Numbered from the stretch's first letter, positions 32,356 to 41,749 are shown. The stretch: 45,364 nt of DNA from DAOMOD01 sp964526035 (GCA_964526035.1 CAZGKE010000007.1:1-45364), one strand, 5' to 3'. The notes: generated by a model from the sequence alone, not told the origin. Program-made: numbers and translations.

Positions 32356-34677
32356 GTGCACTCCTCCGTAGCCAAGCGACATACGCTGCCTTTCCGCTCC
32401 CGACCGCAGGCCGTGCCGACACTCTCCCGACTCTCTGCCAGCGCCAGTCTGCTGGCGATCATGATGATGGTGCTGCCCGAGCCGCTGCAGTCGGCCGAAC
32501 GCTGTCGTCCCGGCAAGCCCTGCGATCCGCGCGTATGGGCGCTGTGCCGGGTCGATGCGATGCTGTCCTCGTACACGCCGGGATTGCCGCAGGAAGGCGA
32601 CCGGGAGGCGCACAGCACCTATCTTTCCGCGCGCTCGATCGACGTCAGCCAGCGCGAGTACTACCTTCTTCAGGGCGACGTCGCGGTGCGCCGACTCGAT
32701 CAGCTGCTGAAGACCGAGAGCCTGCGGTTTTCCCCGACCGAACAGGTCTATGCCGCGGAGGAACCGCTCAGCTACCAAGACCGCAACATGGTGCTGGATG
32801 CGGCGCGGGCCAGTGGCGACCTCGATCGCGACAGCGGACGCATGGAAGAGGTGCGCTACCAGTTCGTGCAGGCGCGCGGCAGCGGGGAGGCGGAGAGCGT
32901 CGAGCTGATCGACGGCCAGAACAGCGTGCTCAGGAAGGTCACCTACAGCACCTGCGACCTCGACGCGCGCCACTGGGAGTTCCGCGCGCAGGTGATCGAA
33001 CTCGATCACGAGGCCGGCTGGGGCACCGGCCGCAATCTCAGCCTGCGCGTCGGCAACGTACCCATCCTGTACATGCCCTACTGGCGCTTCCCCCTGGATG
33101 ATCGGCGCCAGACCGGGTTTCTGGTGCCGCTGATCAGTTCGTCAAGCACCACCGGCGTCGACCTGACCATTCCCTACTATCTCAACCTCGCGCCCAACTA
33201 CGACGCCACGCTGTTCGCACGCCTGATCGGTGGCCGCGGCATCATGGCGGGTGCGCAGGGCCGCTACCTGTTTCCCGGCCAGCAGGGTGACCTGGAAGTC
33301 AACTTCCTCCCCGATGACAACGACTTCGGCGCCGATCGCTGGTTCTGGCGCTATCGTCACGATGGACGTTATGCCGACGGCTGGACGTTCTTCACCCATC
33401 TGAGCCGGGTGTCCGATCCGTTCTATTTCGAGGACTTCAGCGACTCGCTGACGCGCACTTCGACGCGCCTGCTGTTCAGTCGAGCCATCCTCGCCAAGCG
33501 CTGGTCGAACTATCGGTTCAGCGTCGCCGCCGATCGCTGGCAGGTCACCGACCCGCTGTTCCCGGTGGGCGGTGAGCCATACCGGCGTCAGCCGCGACTC
33601 ACCTTCAACGGAGGACAGCCGCTGGGTGCAGGGTTCGAGTTCGCCATCGCCAGCGAGCTGGTCGGCTTCCGGAAGGACGGCGCCATCGACGGCGAGCGCC
33701 TCGACCTGTATCCACACGTCACCTGGAAGGCCGAGCGCGGCTACGGCTTCCTGCGCAACCAGCTCGGCCTGCGCCATACCAGCTACCGTCTCGACCGCGA
33801 CGAACGCAACAGCCCTTCGCGCAGCACGCCCATTGCCGCCTTCGATGCCGGGCTGTACTTCGATCGCGATACGCGGCTGTTCGGAAGCAGCTTCGTGCAG
33901 ACTCTGGAGCCGCGGCTCTTCTACCTCTACGTGCCGTTCCGGGATCAGGAAGACATTCCGCTTTTCGATACCCTGGAACCTGCGTTCGGCTTTTCCCAGC
34001 TGTTTCGCACCAACCGCTTCGTCGGCGCCGATCGGCAGATGGACGCCAACCAGCTTGGGGTGGCCGTGTCCACCCGCTACATCGACGATCGCGGTCTCGA
34101 GCGGATCAGCGCTTCGATCGGACAGATCAGGTACTTCGAGCCGCAGCGCGTTCAGCTCCCGGGGCGCGCCGCGCGCGATGTGTCCGGCTCACCGATCGTC
34201 GGCGAGATCGACCTCCGTTTCGACCGCAACTGGCGGGTGACCTTCGGACAGCAGTGGGATCCCGCCGAAGAGCGCAGCGAGTTCACCTCGGCGCGCCTGC
34301 AGTATCGCTTCGACCGCGACGCCCTCGCCGGAGAGCAGGTCGTGGCAGGGCTGTCCTACCGCTTCCGCCGCGACTTCCTGGAACAGTTCGATTTCTCCCT
34401 GCTGTGGCCGGTGCGCCCCAATCTGCGCCTGTTCAATCGCTGGAACTACTCGCTGCGCGACGACCAGACCCTGGAAGCGCTTGCCGGGGTCGAGTATGAA
34501 ACCTGCTGCACGGTGTGGCGTGGCATGGTCCGCCGCTACATCCGCAACGTCCAGGGCGACTTCAACAACGGCATCTGGCTGGAGCTGGAACTGAAGGGTC
34601 TGGGCAACCTCGGGCGCAAGTCTGGACCCCTGCTGGAGCGTGCTATCCTTGGCTATGGCAGCGCGTTCGACGACTGA
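32356..34677 (+). CDS. lptD: LPS-assembly protein LptD
   Basis: The 773-residue outer-membrane protein forms, with LptE, the translocon that inserts lipopolysaccharide into the outer leaflet. An N-terminal signal region (to about residue 46) is followed by the periplasmic jellyroll (about 80-230) and a large barrel. Disulfide Cys are visible: N-terminal Cys50/56/64, Cys200 in STCDLD, and the adjacent pair Cys717-Cys718 (ETCC), which matches the E. coli 724/725 pair. The start shown is GTG 32356; GTG 32413 is an alternative nearer the signal peptide. surA follows by 59 bp. Confidence 0.95.
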   Translation: MHSSVAKRHTLPFRSRPQAVPTLSRLSASASLLAIMMMVLPEPLQSAERCRPGKPCDPRVWALCRVDAMLSSYTPGLPQEGDREAHSTYLSARSIDVSQREYYLLQGDVAVRRLDQLLKTESLRFSPTEQVYAAEEPLSYQDRNMVLDAARASGDLDRDSGRMEEVRYQFVQARGSGEAESVELIDGQNSVLRKVTYSTCDLDARHWEFRAQVIELDHEAGWGTGRNLSLRVGNVPILYMPYWRFPLDDRRQTGFLVPLISSSSTTGVDLTIPYYLNLAPNYDATLFARLIGGRGIMAGAQGRYLFPGQQGDLEVNFLPDDNDFGADRWFWRYRHDGRYADGWTFFTHLSRVSDPFYFEDFSDSLTRTSTRLLFSRAILAKRWSNYRFSVAADRWQVTDPLFPVGGEPYRRQPRLTFNGGQPLGAGFEFAIASELVGFRKDGAIDGERLDLYPHVTWKAERGYGFLRNQLGLRHTSYRLDRDERNSPSRSTPIAAFDAGLYFDRDTRLFGSSFVQTLEPRLFYLYVPFRDQEDIPLFDTLEPAFGFSQLFRTNRFVGADRQMDANQLGVAVSTRYIDDRGLERISASIGQIRYFEPQRVQLPGRAARDVSGSPIVGEIDLRFDRNWRVTFGQQWDPAEERSEFTSARLQYRFDRDALAGEQVVAGLSYRFRRDFLEQFDFSLLWPVRPNLRLFNRWNYSLRDDQTLEALAGVEYETCCTVWRGMVRRYIRNVQGDFNNGIWLELELKGLGNLGRKSGPLLERAILGYGSAFDD

Positions 34678-34736
34678 ACCCTGCCCGCCCTGGCGGGTCC
34701 GAAGGGCGGTCACGTCCACCGATTCGAGAAATCCCC

Positions 34737-36029
34737 ATGCTTAGAATGCTCTGCGTGTTTGTCGCTGTTGTTCTCGCCGTTTCGTCGGTTCCCGCCCATG
34801 CCCAGGCGCTGGCCAGCGAGCCTCTGGACCGCATCGTCGCCGTAGTCGATGAAGACGTCATCCTGCAGAGCGAGCTCGACCGCGCCGTGGCCACCATCAT
34901 GGCCCAGTACTCGCGCAACCCCGAGCAGCTGCCGCCGCGCCATGTGCTCGAGCGTCAGGTGCTGGAGCGGCTGGTGCTGCTGCGCCTGCAGATCGAGCGC
35001 GCGCAAAGTTCCGGCATCCGCGTGGGCGACGCCGACGTCGATCAGGCGGTGGCCATGGTGGCGCAGCAGTACTCGCTCAGCGTTCCCCAACTGCGCGCTT
35101 CTCTGGAAGCGGACGGCTTCACCTGGGAGGAGTACCGGAATTCGCTGCGCGAGGAGATCCTGCTGCAGCGCATGCGATCGCGCATCGTGCAGAGCAGGGT
35201 GCAGGTGTCGGACACCGAGATCGACATCCTCCTGGCCAGCGACAGCCTGAAGCGCGGTGAAGTGCGTCTTGGCCATATCCTGGTCGCGGTGCCTGACAGT
35301 GCCGATGCCGAGACCATCCGCGTCGGTCGCGAGAAGGCGGAAGGAGTGCGCAAGCTGATCGACGAGGGCATGGATTTTGCCGCTGCTGCCATCCGCTACT
35401 CGGATGGACAGAATGCGCTGGACGGTGGCGACCTCGGCTGGCGTCGTTTCGACGAAGTGCCCAGCATGTTCGCCGATCTGGTGCAGGGCATGCGCCCCGG
35501 CGACCTCACCCAGCCGGTGCGCGGCCAGTCCGGGTTTCACATACTCAAGGTGGTGGATACCCGTAACGAAGGTCGCCAGGTGGTCCGCGAGTACAAGGCC
35601 GGGCACATCCTGATCCGTGAAACCGAACTGCAGACAGCCACCCAGGCACTCAACCGCATCCGCGACCTGCGCAGCCGCGTGGTGGCCGGCGAGAATTTCC
35701 AGGATCTGGCGCGCGAGCACTCGGAAGACGAAACCACGCGCAACCTCGGCGGTGATCTGGGCTGGTTCCAGGCACAGGCGTTCGGGCCGCGCATTGCCGA
35801 AACGGTGATTGCGCTGGCCGACGGCGAAGTCAGCGAGCCGTTCCGCAGCGATCTCGGCTGGCACATCCTGTACCGGGAAGCCGAGCGCGACATGGACCGC
35901 ACCGAGGACTACATGCGCATGCAGGCCCGCGACACCATCCGCAATCGCAAGGCCGAGGAGGAGTTCGAGCTGTTCCTGCGGCAGCTGCGCGATGAGGCCT
36001 TCATCGAGACCCGTCTCGCCGGAAGCTGA
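34737..36029 (+). CDS. surA: Periplasmic chaperone/peptidyl-prolyl isomerase SurA
   Basis: The 430-residue periplasmic chaperone escorts outer-membrane proteins, LptD among them. There is a signal peptide at 1-23 (ending AHAQA), the N-terminal SurA domain (ASEPLDRIVAVVDEDVILQS) to about residue 165, and two parvulin domains. The first starts near RLGHILVAVPD and ends at GFHILKVVDTR; the second starts near KAGHILIRETE and ends at GWHILYREAERD. A C-terminal helix completes the fold. Start ATG 34737 is fixed by the signal peptide. pdxA begins 4 bp after the stop. Confidence 0.96.
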   Translation: MLRMLCVFVAVVLAVSSVPAHAQALASEPLDRIVAVVDEDVILQSELDRAVATIMAQYSRNPEQLPPRHVLERQVLERLVLLRLQIERAQSSGIRVGDADVDQAVAMVAQQYSLSVPQLRASLEADGFTWEEYRNSLREEILLQRMRSRIVQSRVQVSDTEIDILLASDSLKRGEVRLGHILVAVPDSADAETIRVGREKAEGVRKLIDEGMDFAAAAIRYSDGQNALDGGDLGWRRFDEVPSMFADLVQGMRPGDLTQPVRGQSGFHILKVVDTRNEGRQVVREYKAGHILIRETELQTATQALNRIRDLRSRVVAGENFQDLAREHSEDETTRNLGGDLGWFQAQAFGPRIAETVIALADGEVSEPFRSDLGWHILYREAERDMDRTEDYMRMQARDTIRNRKAEEEFELFLRQLRDEAFIETRLAGS

Positions 36030-36033
36030 TCGC

Positions 36034-37008
36034 ATGGGTGCGGCACGTCTGGCGTTGACGCCGGGCGAGCCCGCCGGCATCGGGCCGGATCTTGCGCTGA
36101 TGCTGGCGCAGTCGCCGGACTTGGCGGCAAGCATCGTCGCCATCGTCGATCCCGCCTTGCTCGCTTCGCGGGCCGCGGCACTTGGACTCCCATTCGCGGC
36201 CATTGCAGCCGACGCGCATCCGTCCGGACCCGGCCAGTTGCCCTGCGTGGCGCTGTCTATGGCGCGGGCCGCGGTGGCGGGTCGACTCGATGTGGCCAAC
36301 GCGCCGTATGTACTCGAGTGCCTGCGCGTGGCCGCCGATGGCTGCATGGACGGTCGCTTCGCCGGCATGGTCACCGGGCCGGTCCACAAGGGCGTGATCA
36401 ACGACGCGGGCATTGCGTTCAGCGGACACACCGAGTTTCTCGCCGAACGCGCCGGAGTCGAACGGGTGGTGATGCTGCTTGCGGCCGGTGCCCTGCGCGT
36501 GGCCCTGGCCACCACCCACCTGCCGCTGTCTGCAGTACCCGCGGCGATCTCGCAATCGGCGCTGCAGTCCACCCTGCGCATCCTGCATGGCGACCTGGTA
36601 CGTCGCTTCGCCATCGTCGCACCGCGCATCGCCGTGCTTGGCCTGAATCCGCACGCCGGCGAGGGCGGTCATCTGGGCCGCGAGGAGATCGAGGTGATCT
36701 CCCCCGTACTCGAGAACCTGCGCGGCGAGGGGATGCATCTCGATGGTCCGCTTGCCGCCGATACCGCCTTCGTGCCGGCGCGCCTGAAGGATTTCGACGC
36801 CGTGCTCGCCATGTACCACGATCAGGGCCTGCCGGTGCTGAAGCACGCCGGATTCGGCGAGGCGGTCAACATCACGCTCGGCCTGCCCTTCGTGCGTACC
36901 TCGGTGGATCATGGCGTGGCGCTGGATCAGGCGGCGAGTGGCGCCGCACGGGACGGCAGCATGCGCGCAGCGGTCGCGCTGGCGCGCCTCATGACAGGTT
37001 CCGCCTGA
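36034..37008 (+). CDS. pdxA: 4-hydroxythreonine-4-phosphate dehydrogenase
   Basis: The 324-residue NAD-dependent enzyme acts in the DXP-dependent pyridoxal 5'-phosphate pathway, oxidising and decarboxylating 4-phospho-hydroxy-threonine. Family motifs are LTPGEPAGIGPDL at the start, GMVTGPVHKG, metal-ligand His in FSGHTEFLAE, GLNPHAGEGGHLG, and YHDQGLPVLKHAGFGEAVNI with the other metal-binding residues. The ATG lies 4 bp from the surA stop, in the classical lptD-surA-pdxA order. It is convergent with the deacetylase-like gene. Confidence 0.96.
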   Translation: MGAARLALTPGEPAGIGPDLALMLAQSPDLAASIVAIVDPALLASRAAALGLPFAAIAADAHPSGPGQLPCVALSMARAAVAGRLDVANAPYVLECLRVAADGCMDGRFAGMVTGPVHKGVINDAGIAFSGHTEFLAERAGVERVVMLLAAGALRVALATTHLPLSAVPAAISQSALQSTLRILHGDLVRRFAIVAPRIAVLGLNPHAGEGGHLGREEIEVISPVLENLRGEGMHLDGPLAADTAFVPARLKDFDAVLAMYHDQGLPVLKHAGFGEAVNITLGLPFVRTSVDHGVALDQAASGAARDGSMRAAVALARLMTGSA

Positions 37009-37056
37009 GCTACGGACGGCTGGTCGGCCGCAGCCGGTCTTTCCACGCTGGACGCT

Positions 37057-37977
37057 TCAGCCGATCAGCGCGCCGACATGGGCGCGCACTGATTCCTTCA
37101 GTGCGGTGAGGCTGTAGCCGCCCTCCAGAGTGGAAACCAGGCGGCCGTTGGCGTGACGGTCGGCGACCTCGACCAGTTGCCCGGTGATCCAGGCGTAGTC
37201 GTCGGCGCCGAGGTTCAGATTGGCCAGCGGATCGAGTCGATGGGCGTCGAACCCGGCCGAGACCAGGATCAGCTGCGGCGCGAAGGCATCCAGCGCCGGC
37301 AGCAGCGTCTTGCTCCAGGCGTCGCGAAAGGCGACCGTCCCCGAGCCGGGCGGCAACTGCGCGTTCATGGCGTTGCCGATGTGCGCGTCGCCGCCGGTGC
37401 CGGGGTACAGCGGCCACTGGTGGCTCGACACGTAAAGGGTGCGCGGTTCGTCGGCGAGGATGGCTTCGGTGCCGTTGCCGTGATGGACATCGAAGTCGAC
37501 CACCGCCACGCGTTCGAGCTGATGTTCGTGCACCGCGTGCAGGGCAGCACAGGCGATCCCGTTCAGCGGGCAGAAGCCCATGGCGCGCTCACGGGTGGCG
37601 TGGTGTCCGGGTGGGCGGGTGGCGCAGAAGGCATGTTTCGCGTCCCCGGCCATCACCGCGTCGACCGCCGCAATCAGCGCGCCGACGGCGCGCAGGGTGG
37701 CATCGGCAGAGTGTTCGGACATCGCGGTATCGGCATCCAGCCGAAGCCGGTCGCCTTCGCGCACCGGCTGCAGAACGCGATCCAGCAGCGCTGCGTCGTG
37801 TGCGCGCAGGACCTGTTCACGCGATGCCTGCGGCGCCTCGCGGCGCTCGATCATCGGCGCCACCATCGGCAGTTCCAGCGCGGACAGCACGGTGACCAGG
37901 CGCGGCGGACACTCCGGGTGGCCAGGTCCGGGGTCGTGGGCCAGACAGGCAGCGTGGGTATAGAGCAGCAGGCTCAA
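37057..37977 (-). CDS. Histone-deacetylase-like (AcuC/APAH) family hydrolase
   Basis: The 306-residue zinc hydrolase of the class II HDAC/acetylpolyamine amidohydrolase superfamily would remove acyl groups from amines. Motifs are PGHPECPPRL (near residue 14), the His-His pair in RPPGHHATRERAMGFCPLNG, zinc ligands in VVDFDVHHGNGTE (Asp and His), and LVSAGFDAHRLDPL. The coding start is most likely TTG 37977 with GGTAGG six bases upstream, 7 bp after the stop of the adenosyltransferase gene; an ATG at 38022 would overlap that gene. Substrate not known. It is the third gene of a tight minus-strand run. Confidence 0.86.
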   Translation of the reverse strand: MSLLLYTHAACLAHDPGPGHPECPPRLVTVLSALELPMVAPMIERREAPQASREQVLRAHDAALLDRVLQPVREGDRLRLDADTAMSEHSADATLRAVGALIAAVDAVMAGDAKHAFCATRPPGHHATRERAMGFCPLNGIACAALHAVHEHQLERVAVVDFDVHHGNGTEAILADEPRTLYVSSHQWPLYPGTGGDAHIGNAMNAQLPPGSGTVAFRDAWSKTLLPALDAFAPQLILVSAGFDAHRLDPLANLNLGADDYAWITGQLVEVADRHANGRLVSTLEGGYSLTALKESVRAHVGALIG

Positions 37978-37984
37978 GACATGC

Positions 37985-38536
37985 CTACCGGCGCCGCTGG
38001 TGATCCCACAGCACTTCACCATGCCCGTCGTGCCGGGACAGCACGCGGGCGAGGACGAACAGCAGGTCGGACAGCCGGTTGAGGTAGCGAATCGCCTGCG
38101 GGCGCACCGAATCATGGTGCGAAAGGGTGACCACTTCGCGTTCGGCGCGGCGGCAGATGGTGCGCGCCAGGTGGCACTGTGCCGCGGCCATGCCGCCGCC
38201 GGGCAGGATGAAATCCTTCAGCGCCGGCAGGTCGTCGTTGAAGCGGTCGAGGATGGTTTCCAGACGCTTGATGTCGGCGTCATCGATGGCTGAGTGGCCG
38301 GGAATGCACAGTTCGCCACCGAGATCGAACAACTGGTGCTGCACGCCGACCAGCGCTTCGCGCACCGTATCCGGAAGCTGGCAGGCGAGCACCACGCCGA
38401 TGGCGGAGTTGGTCTCGTCGACCGTGCCGTAAGCGGTGACTCGCGCGGAATCCTTGGACACCCGCGCGCCGTCGCCGAGACCGGTGCTGCCGTCGTCTCC
38501 GGTGCGCGTATAGATCTTGCTGAGGCGGTTGCCCAT
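37985..38536 (-). CDS. Cob(I)alamin adenosyltransferase, PduO type
   Basis: The 183-residue ATP:corrinoid adenosyltransferase makes coenzyme B12 from cob(I)alamin. PduO-type signatures are present: KIYTRTGDDGSTGLGDGARV (7-26) for ATP binding, YGTVDETNSAIG, ILPGGGMAAAQCHLARTICRRAER and the C-terminal YLNRLSDLLFVLAR. The ATG overlaps the stop of the upstream membrane-protein gene as TGATG, so the two are translationally coupled. No B12-dependent enzyme is seen in the window. Confidence 0.93.
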   Translation of the reverse strand: MGNRLSKIYTRTGDDGSTGLGDGARVSKDSARVTAYGTVDETNSAIGVVLACQLPDTVREALVGVQHQLFDLGGELCIPGHSAIDDADIKRLETILDRFNDDLPALKDFILPGGGMAAAQCHLARTICRRAEREVVTLSHHDSVRPQAIRYLNRLSDLLFVLARVLSRHDGHGEVLWDHQRRR

Positions 38537-39132
38537 CAGGCGCGGTGGGAACGGTCCTGCATGCCGCCCAGCGTACGCGCCAGCGCGGTGCCGAGCAGGT
38601 GAAGTCCGGCGCCGATGGCGACGTGGATGACGGTGCTGCTCAGATAGGGAAGGTACCAGTGACCGAGGTTGGTGATCCAGCCGCTGAAGGTCGGCTCCGC
38701 GACCACCGCCGGGCTCAGCCAGTAGAAGCTGCCGTTGGAGAGCAGGAAACACAGGCTGACGGCCACCGGCAGCGTCAGCGCCAGCACGCCAAGTTCGCGC
38801 AGTCCGGGGCCGCGGTAGTAGCGGCGCAGCAGCAGTCCGCCGGCCCACAGGCTGAAGTAGGCGGGCAGCAGGAACCAGTACGCCGGCGATACGCAGTAGT
38901 GGGTCCAGAAGCTCTGGCCGGTGCCGCTGATGACGAACCAGTCGGCCAGCACGGCCACGCCGATCAGCAGCGGGAACGCCCAGCGGGTGGCGCCACGCAG
39001 GTAGAAGCCGCCGATGAAGAACGCCGCCCAGGAGGCATCGGGAATCGCCGCGAAGTGGCCGATGCGGGTGGCGAAGATCACCGCGGCCAGTGCCAGCAGG
39101 ATGCCGAGTCGATGGGTGGGACTGAGAGTCAT
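38536..39132 (-). CDS. Predicted membrane transporter (DUF6580-like), coupled to the cobalamin adenosyltransferase gene
   Basis: The 198-residue membrane protein has about five or six hydrophobic segments (LGILLALAAVIFATRIG, AAFFIGGFYLRG, FPLLIGVAVLADWFVISG, YWFLLPAYFSLWAGGLLL, LGVLALTLPVAVSLCFLLS, then a C-terminal helix). The pattern resembles the DUF6580/ECF substrate-binding-like small transporters. Coupling to a B12 adenosyltransferase suggests a role in corrinoid uptake; this is inferred from context. No AdoCbl riboswitch core was recognised upstream. ATG 39132 is used, since a longer in-frame extension runs through non-conserved Arg-rich sequence. It is divergent from ubiH (89 bp). Confidence 0.68.
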   Translation of the reverse strand: MTLSPTHRLGILLALAAVIFATRIGHFAAIPDASWAAFFIGGFYLRGATRWAFPLLIGVAVLADWFVISGTGQSFWTHYCVSPAYWFLLPAYFSLWAGGLLLRRYYRGPGLRELGVLALTLPVAVSLCFLLSNGSFYWLSPAVVAEPTFSGWITNLGHWYLPYLSSTVIHVAIGAGLHLLGTALARTLGGMQDRSHRA

Positions 39133-39221
39133 GGGGCCGATTTCCTTGAAACAGGGCGACATTCTAGCGGATGCGTCACCCATGGCGCGGCCCTCACGCC
39201 GTGACCGGCTATCATCGCGGT

Positions 39222-40430
39222 ATGCGGCATGATCTCGACATCCTGATCGTCGGCGGAGGTTTGGTAGGCTGCAGCCTCGCTGCCGCGCTCGACGGCAGCG
39301 GCCTGCGCCTGGGACTGGTGGAAGCTGCGCCCCCCGGCGGCGCCGCGCCACCCGGCTTCGACGAGCGCAATCTGGCGCTGGCGCGGGCGACCGTGCAGGC
39401 GCTCACCGCTCTCGACGTGTGGGCGCGGCTGGGCGAGGCGGCGCAGGCGATCCGCAGTGTGCATGTGTCCAGCCGCGGCGATTTCGGCAGTCTGCGCCTG
39501 CGTGCGGCAGACCATGGGCTCGATGCATTCGGTGCAGTGCTGCCCGCGCGGGTATTGGGCGCAGCGCTGCAGGCGCGCGTGGCCGACATTGACGGCCTGC
39601 TGCACCTGGCGCCTGCTCGACTTGTGGCGGCCACGGTCGACAGCGGGGGCATCGAAGCGCGCATCGAGACCGCCCAGGGCGAGCGCGTGCTGCGCGCCCG
39701 CCTGTTGGTCGGCGCCGACGGCACCCATTCCAGCGCGCGCGCCATCGCCGGGATCGGCAGCGTCGATCACGACTATGCGCAGACCCTGTTCGTCAGCAAC
39801 CTGGTCGCCGAGCGCGAGCACGATGACTGTGCGTTCGAACGCTTCACTGCCGAGGGTCCGGTGGCGCTGTTGCCCTTGGCCGGTGGCAGGCTGGGGTCGG
39901 TGTGGACGGTGCCTGCCGGCGAGGCGGATGCAGTTTCCGCGCTGTCCGACCAGGCCTACCTGGAGGCGCTGCAGACGCGGCTGGGATGGCGACTTGGGCG
40001 CTTGCGCCGGGTCGGCAAGCGCCATCCGTACCGCATCGTGAAGGTGGTCGCCGAGCGACTGGTCGGTGATCGCATGGTACTGGTCGGCAATGCCGCACAG
40101 ACCCTTCATCCGGTGGCCGCGCAGGGTTTCAACCTGGGCCTGCGCGATGCTGCCACGCTGGCGGACATGCTGCGTTCGGGCGCCGATCCGGGCGACGCAT
40201 CGCTGCTGGCAGACTACGCCTTGCGTCGTCGCGAGGACCGCGAGCAGACGCTCGGTTTCAGTCATGGCTTGATCGGCCTGTTTGCGGACATACCGGCACC
40301 GCTGCGTGCGCTGCGCAGCTTCGGTTTTGCTGCACTGAACCTGCTGCCGCCGCTGCGCCATCGCCTCGCCATGGCGGCCATGGGCTACCGCGGCGAAACG
40401 CCGGCGCTGCTGCGCGGAGTGCGACCATGA
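39222..40430 (+). CDS. ubiH: Ubiquinone-biosynthesis FAD monooxygenase UbiH
   Basis: The 402-residue flavoprotein hydroxylates the ring of a polyprenylphenol in ubiquinone synthesis. Dinucleotide-binding VGGGLVG lies at residues 10-16, GADGTHSS is the NADPH/FAD motif, and GDRMVLVGNAAQTLHPVAAQGFNLGLRD is the second FAD motif of the UbiH/COQ6 family (written here in parts: GDRMVLVGNAAQTLHP, then VAAQGFNLGLRD). The gene overlaps the next one by 4 bp (ATGA). Choosing UbiH for the first and a UbiI-type for the second rests on the usual gene order. Confidence 0.88.
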   Translation: MRHDLDILIVGGGLVGCSLAAALDGSGLRLGLVEAAPPGGAAPPGFDERNLALARATVQALTALDVWARLGEAAQAIRSVHVSSRGDFGSLRLRAADHGLDAFGAVLPARVLGAALQARVADIDGLLHLAPARLVAATVDSGGIEARIETAQGERVLRARLLVGADGTHSSARAIAGIGSVDHDYAQTLFVSNLVAEREHDDCAFERFTAEGPVALLPLAGGRLGSVWTVPAGEADAVSALSDQAYLEALQTRLGWRLGRLRRVGKRHPYRIVKVVAERLVGDRMVLVGNAAQTLHPVAAQGFNLGLRDAATLADMLRSGADPGDASLLADYALRRREDREQTLGFSHGLIGLFADIPAPLRALRSFGFAALNLLPPLRHRLAMAAMGYRGETPALLRGVRP

Positions 40431-41626
40431 GCAGGCGAGACCTGTTCGATGTCACCGTGGTAGGCGCCGGCATGGTGGGTGCCGCAGCGGCGCTGGGCCT
40501 GGCGCGCGCAGGCTTCCGGGTGGCGCTGGTCGAGGCTCGCCCGCCGGAGCCCTGGAGCGCCGAGGAGGACGTCGGGCTGCGCGTCTCCGCGCTCAGCACC
40601 GCCTCGCAGGCGCTGCTGGAGCGTCTCGACGTGTGGCCCGCGATCGCCGCAGGGCGGGTGTCGCCCTACCAACGCATGCGGGTCTGGGACGAGGAGGGCG
40701 AGATCGGCTTCGACGCCGCCGAAGAGGCGCGCGCCGAGCTTGGCCACATCGTCGAGAACGCGCTGGTCGCCGACCGACTGTGGGCCGCCCTGCAGCGCGA
40801 ATCCGGGATCGAGCTGCACTGCCCTGCAAAGGTGACCGGCCTCGATCAGGACGAGCGTCAGGCCTTGGTCGAGCTGGACGACGCCGAGCGTTTGCGGTCG
40901 CGCGTGGTAGTGGCCGCGGACGGCGCCGGTTCGCCGCTGCGTGGCCTCGCCGGGATCGAGACCAGCGGTCGCGACTACCGCCAGAAGGGCCTGGTGCTGC
41001 ACGTCAGGAGCCAGCTGCCGCACCGGGAGACCGCCTGGCAGCGCTTCCTTCCCGGCGGCCCGCTGGCCCTTCTGCCCCTGGCCGACGGGCGCTGTTCCAT
41101 CGTGTGGACGCGCCCGGACGCCGAGGCGGACGAGCTGTTCGCACTATCCGACGACGCGCTCTCTGAAAGACTCACCGAGGCCTCGGCGGCTCGCCTGGGG
41201 CGACTCGAAGTCGCCAGCGCGCGCGCCGCGTTCCCGCTAAGGCTGCAGCTGGCGAAGGCCTACAGCGCGGGTCGCCTGGTGCTGGCCGGCGACGCCGCGC
41301 ACGCGGTGCACCCGCTGGCCGGGCAGGGCGTGAACCTCGGGTTCCTCGACGTGGCGGTGCTGGAGGCAACTCTCGTGCGTGCCCGCGAAGCGGGCCGTGA
41401 CATCGGTGCGACCGACGTGCTGCGCCGCTACGCCCGCGCCCGGGCCAGCGAGAATGCGCTTGCCGCCCGCGGCTTCGATGCACTGGAACGTCTTTTCGGC
41501 CATACGCATCCGGCAGTGGCGGCGCTGAGGCGCCAAGGCCTCAGCCTGGCTGACCGCATCCCGCCGCTGAAGCGCTTCTTCATGCGGCAGGCGGCAGGCG
41601 AGGGTGGCGGCCTTTTCCAACGGTAG
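40427..41626 (+). CDS. UbiI/UbiF/VisC-type FAD monooxygenase of ubiquinone synthesis
   Basis: The 399-residue paralogue of the preceding gene is another ring hydroxylase of the UbiH/UbiF/VisC/COQ6 family. It has VVGAGMVGAAAALGLARAG (10-28), the family signature RVSALSTASQALLE, VVVAADGAGSPLR, and RLVLAGDAAHAVHPLAGQ followed by GVNLGFLD. The position modified (C1, C5 or C6) cannot be told from motifs alone, but in most genomes the partner of UbiH in this arrangement is UbiI (C5). Overlap with ubiH shows translational coupling. Confidence 0.85.
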   Translation: MSRRDLFDVTVVGAGMVGAAAALGLARAGFRVALVEARPPEPWSAEEDVGLRVSALSTASQALLERLDVWPAIAAGRVSPYQRMRVWDEEGEIGFDAAEEARAELGHIVENALVADRLWAALQRESGIELHCPAKVTGLDQDERQALVELDDAERLRSRVVVAADGAGSPLRGLAGIETSGRDYRQKGLVLHVRSQLPHRETAWQRFLPGGPLALLPLADGRCSIVWTRPDAEADELFALSDDALSERLTEASAARLGRLEVASARAAFPLRLQLAKAYSAGRLVLAGDAAHAVHPLAGQGVNLGFLDVAVLEATLVRAREAGRDIGATDVLRRYARARASENALAARGFDALERLFGHTHPAVAALRRQGLSLADRIPPLKRFFMRQAAGEGGGLFQR

Positions 41627-41713
41627 GTCCCCTGAAGGGATGCCCCAAGACGAGCCTCGCCAATGCAGAGACTCGGTTCTGCATCAACCCTCCGCTTCGA
41701 TCCCGCGCACACG

Positions 41714-41735
41714 TCGGGGCTGAGGCCCCTCCTAC
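41714..41735 (-). repeat. REP-like element 1 (GTAGGAG head)
   Basis: On the minus strand this starts GTAGGAGGGGCC and ends AGCCCCGA, a 22-nt hairpin with a GTAG head, as in REP elements recognised by RAYT transposases. Confidence 0.6.
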
Positions 41736-41749
41736 AATCGCCTTGCTCT

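Noticed and set aside
39133..39221. A cobalamin riboswitch upstream of the membrane-protein/adenosyltransferase operon
   Set aside because: The 89-bp spacer is too short for an AdoCbl riboswitch and shows no B12-box-like core.
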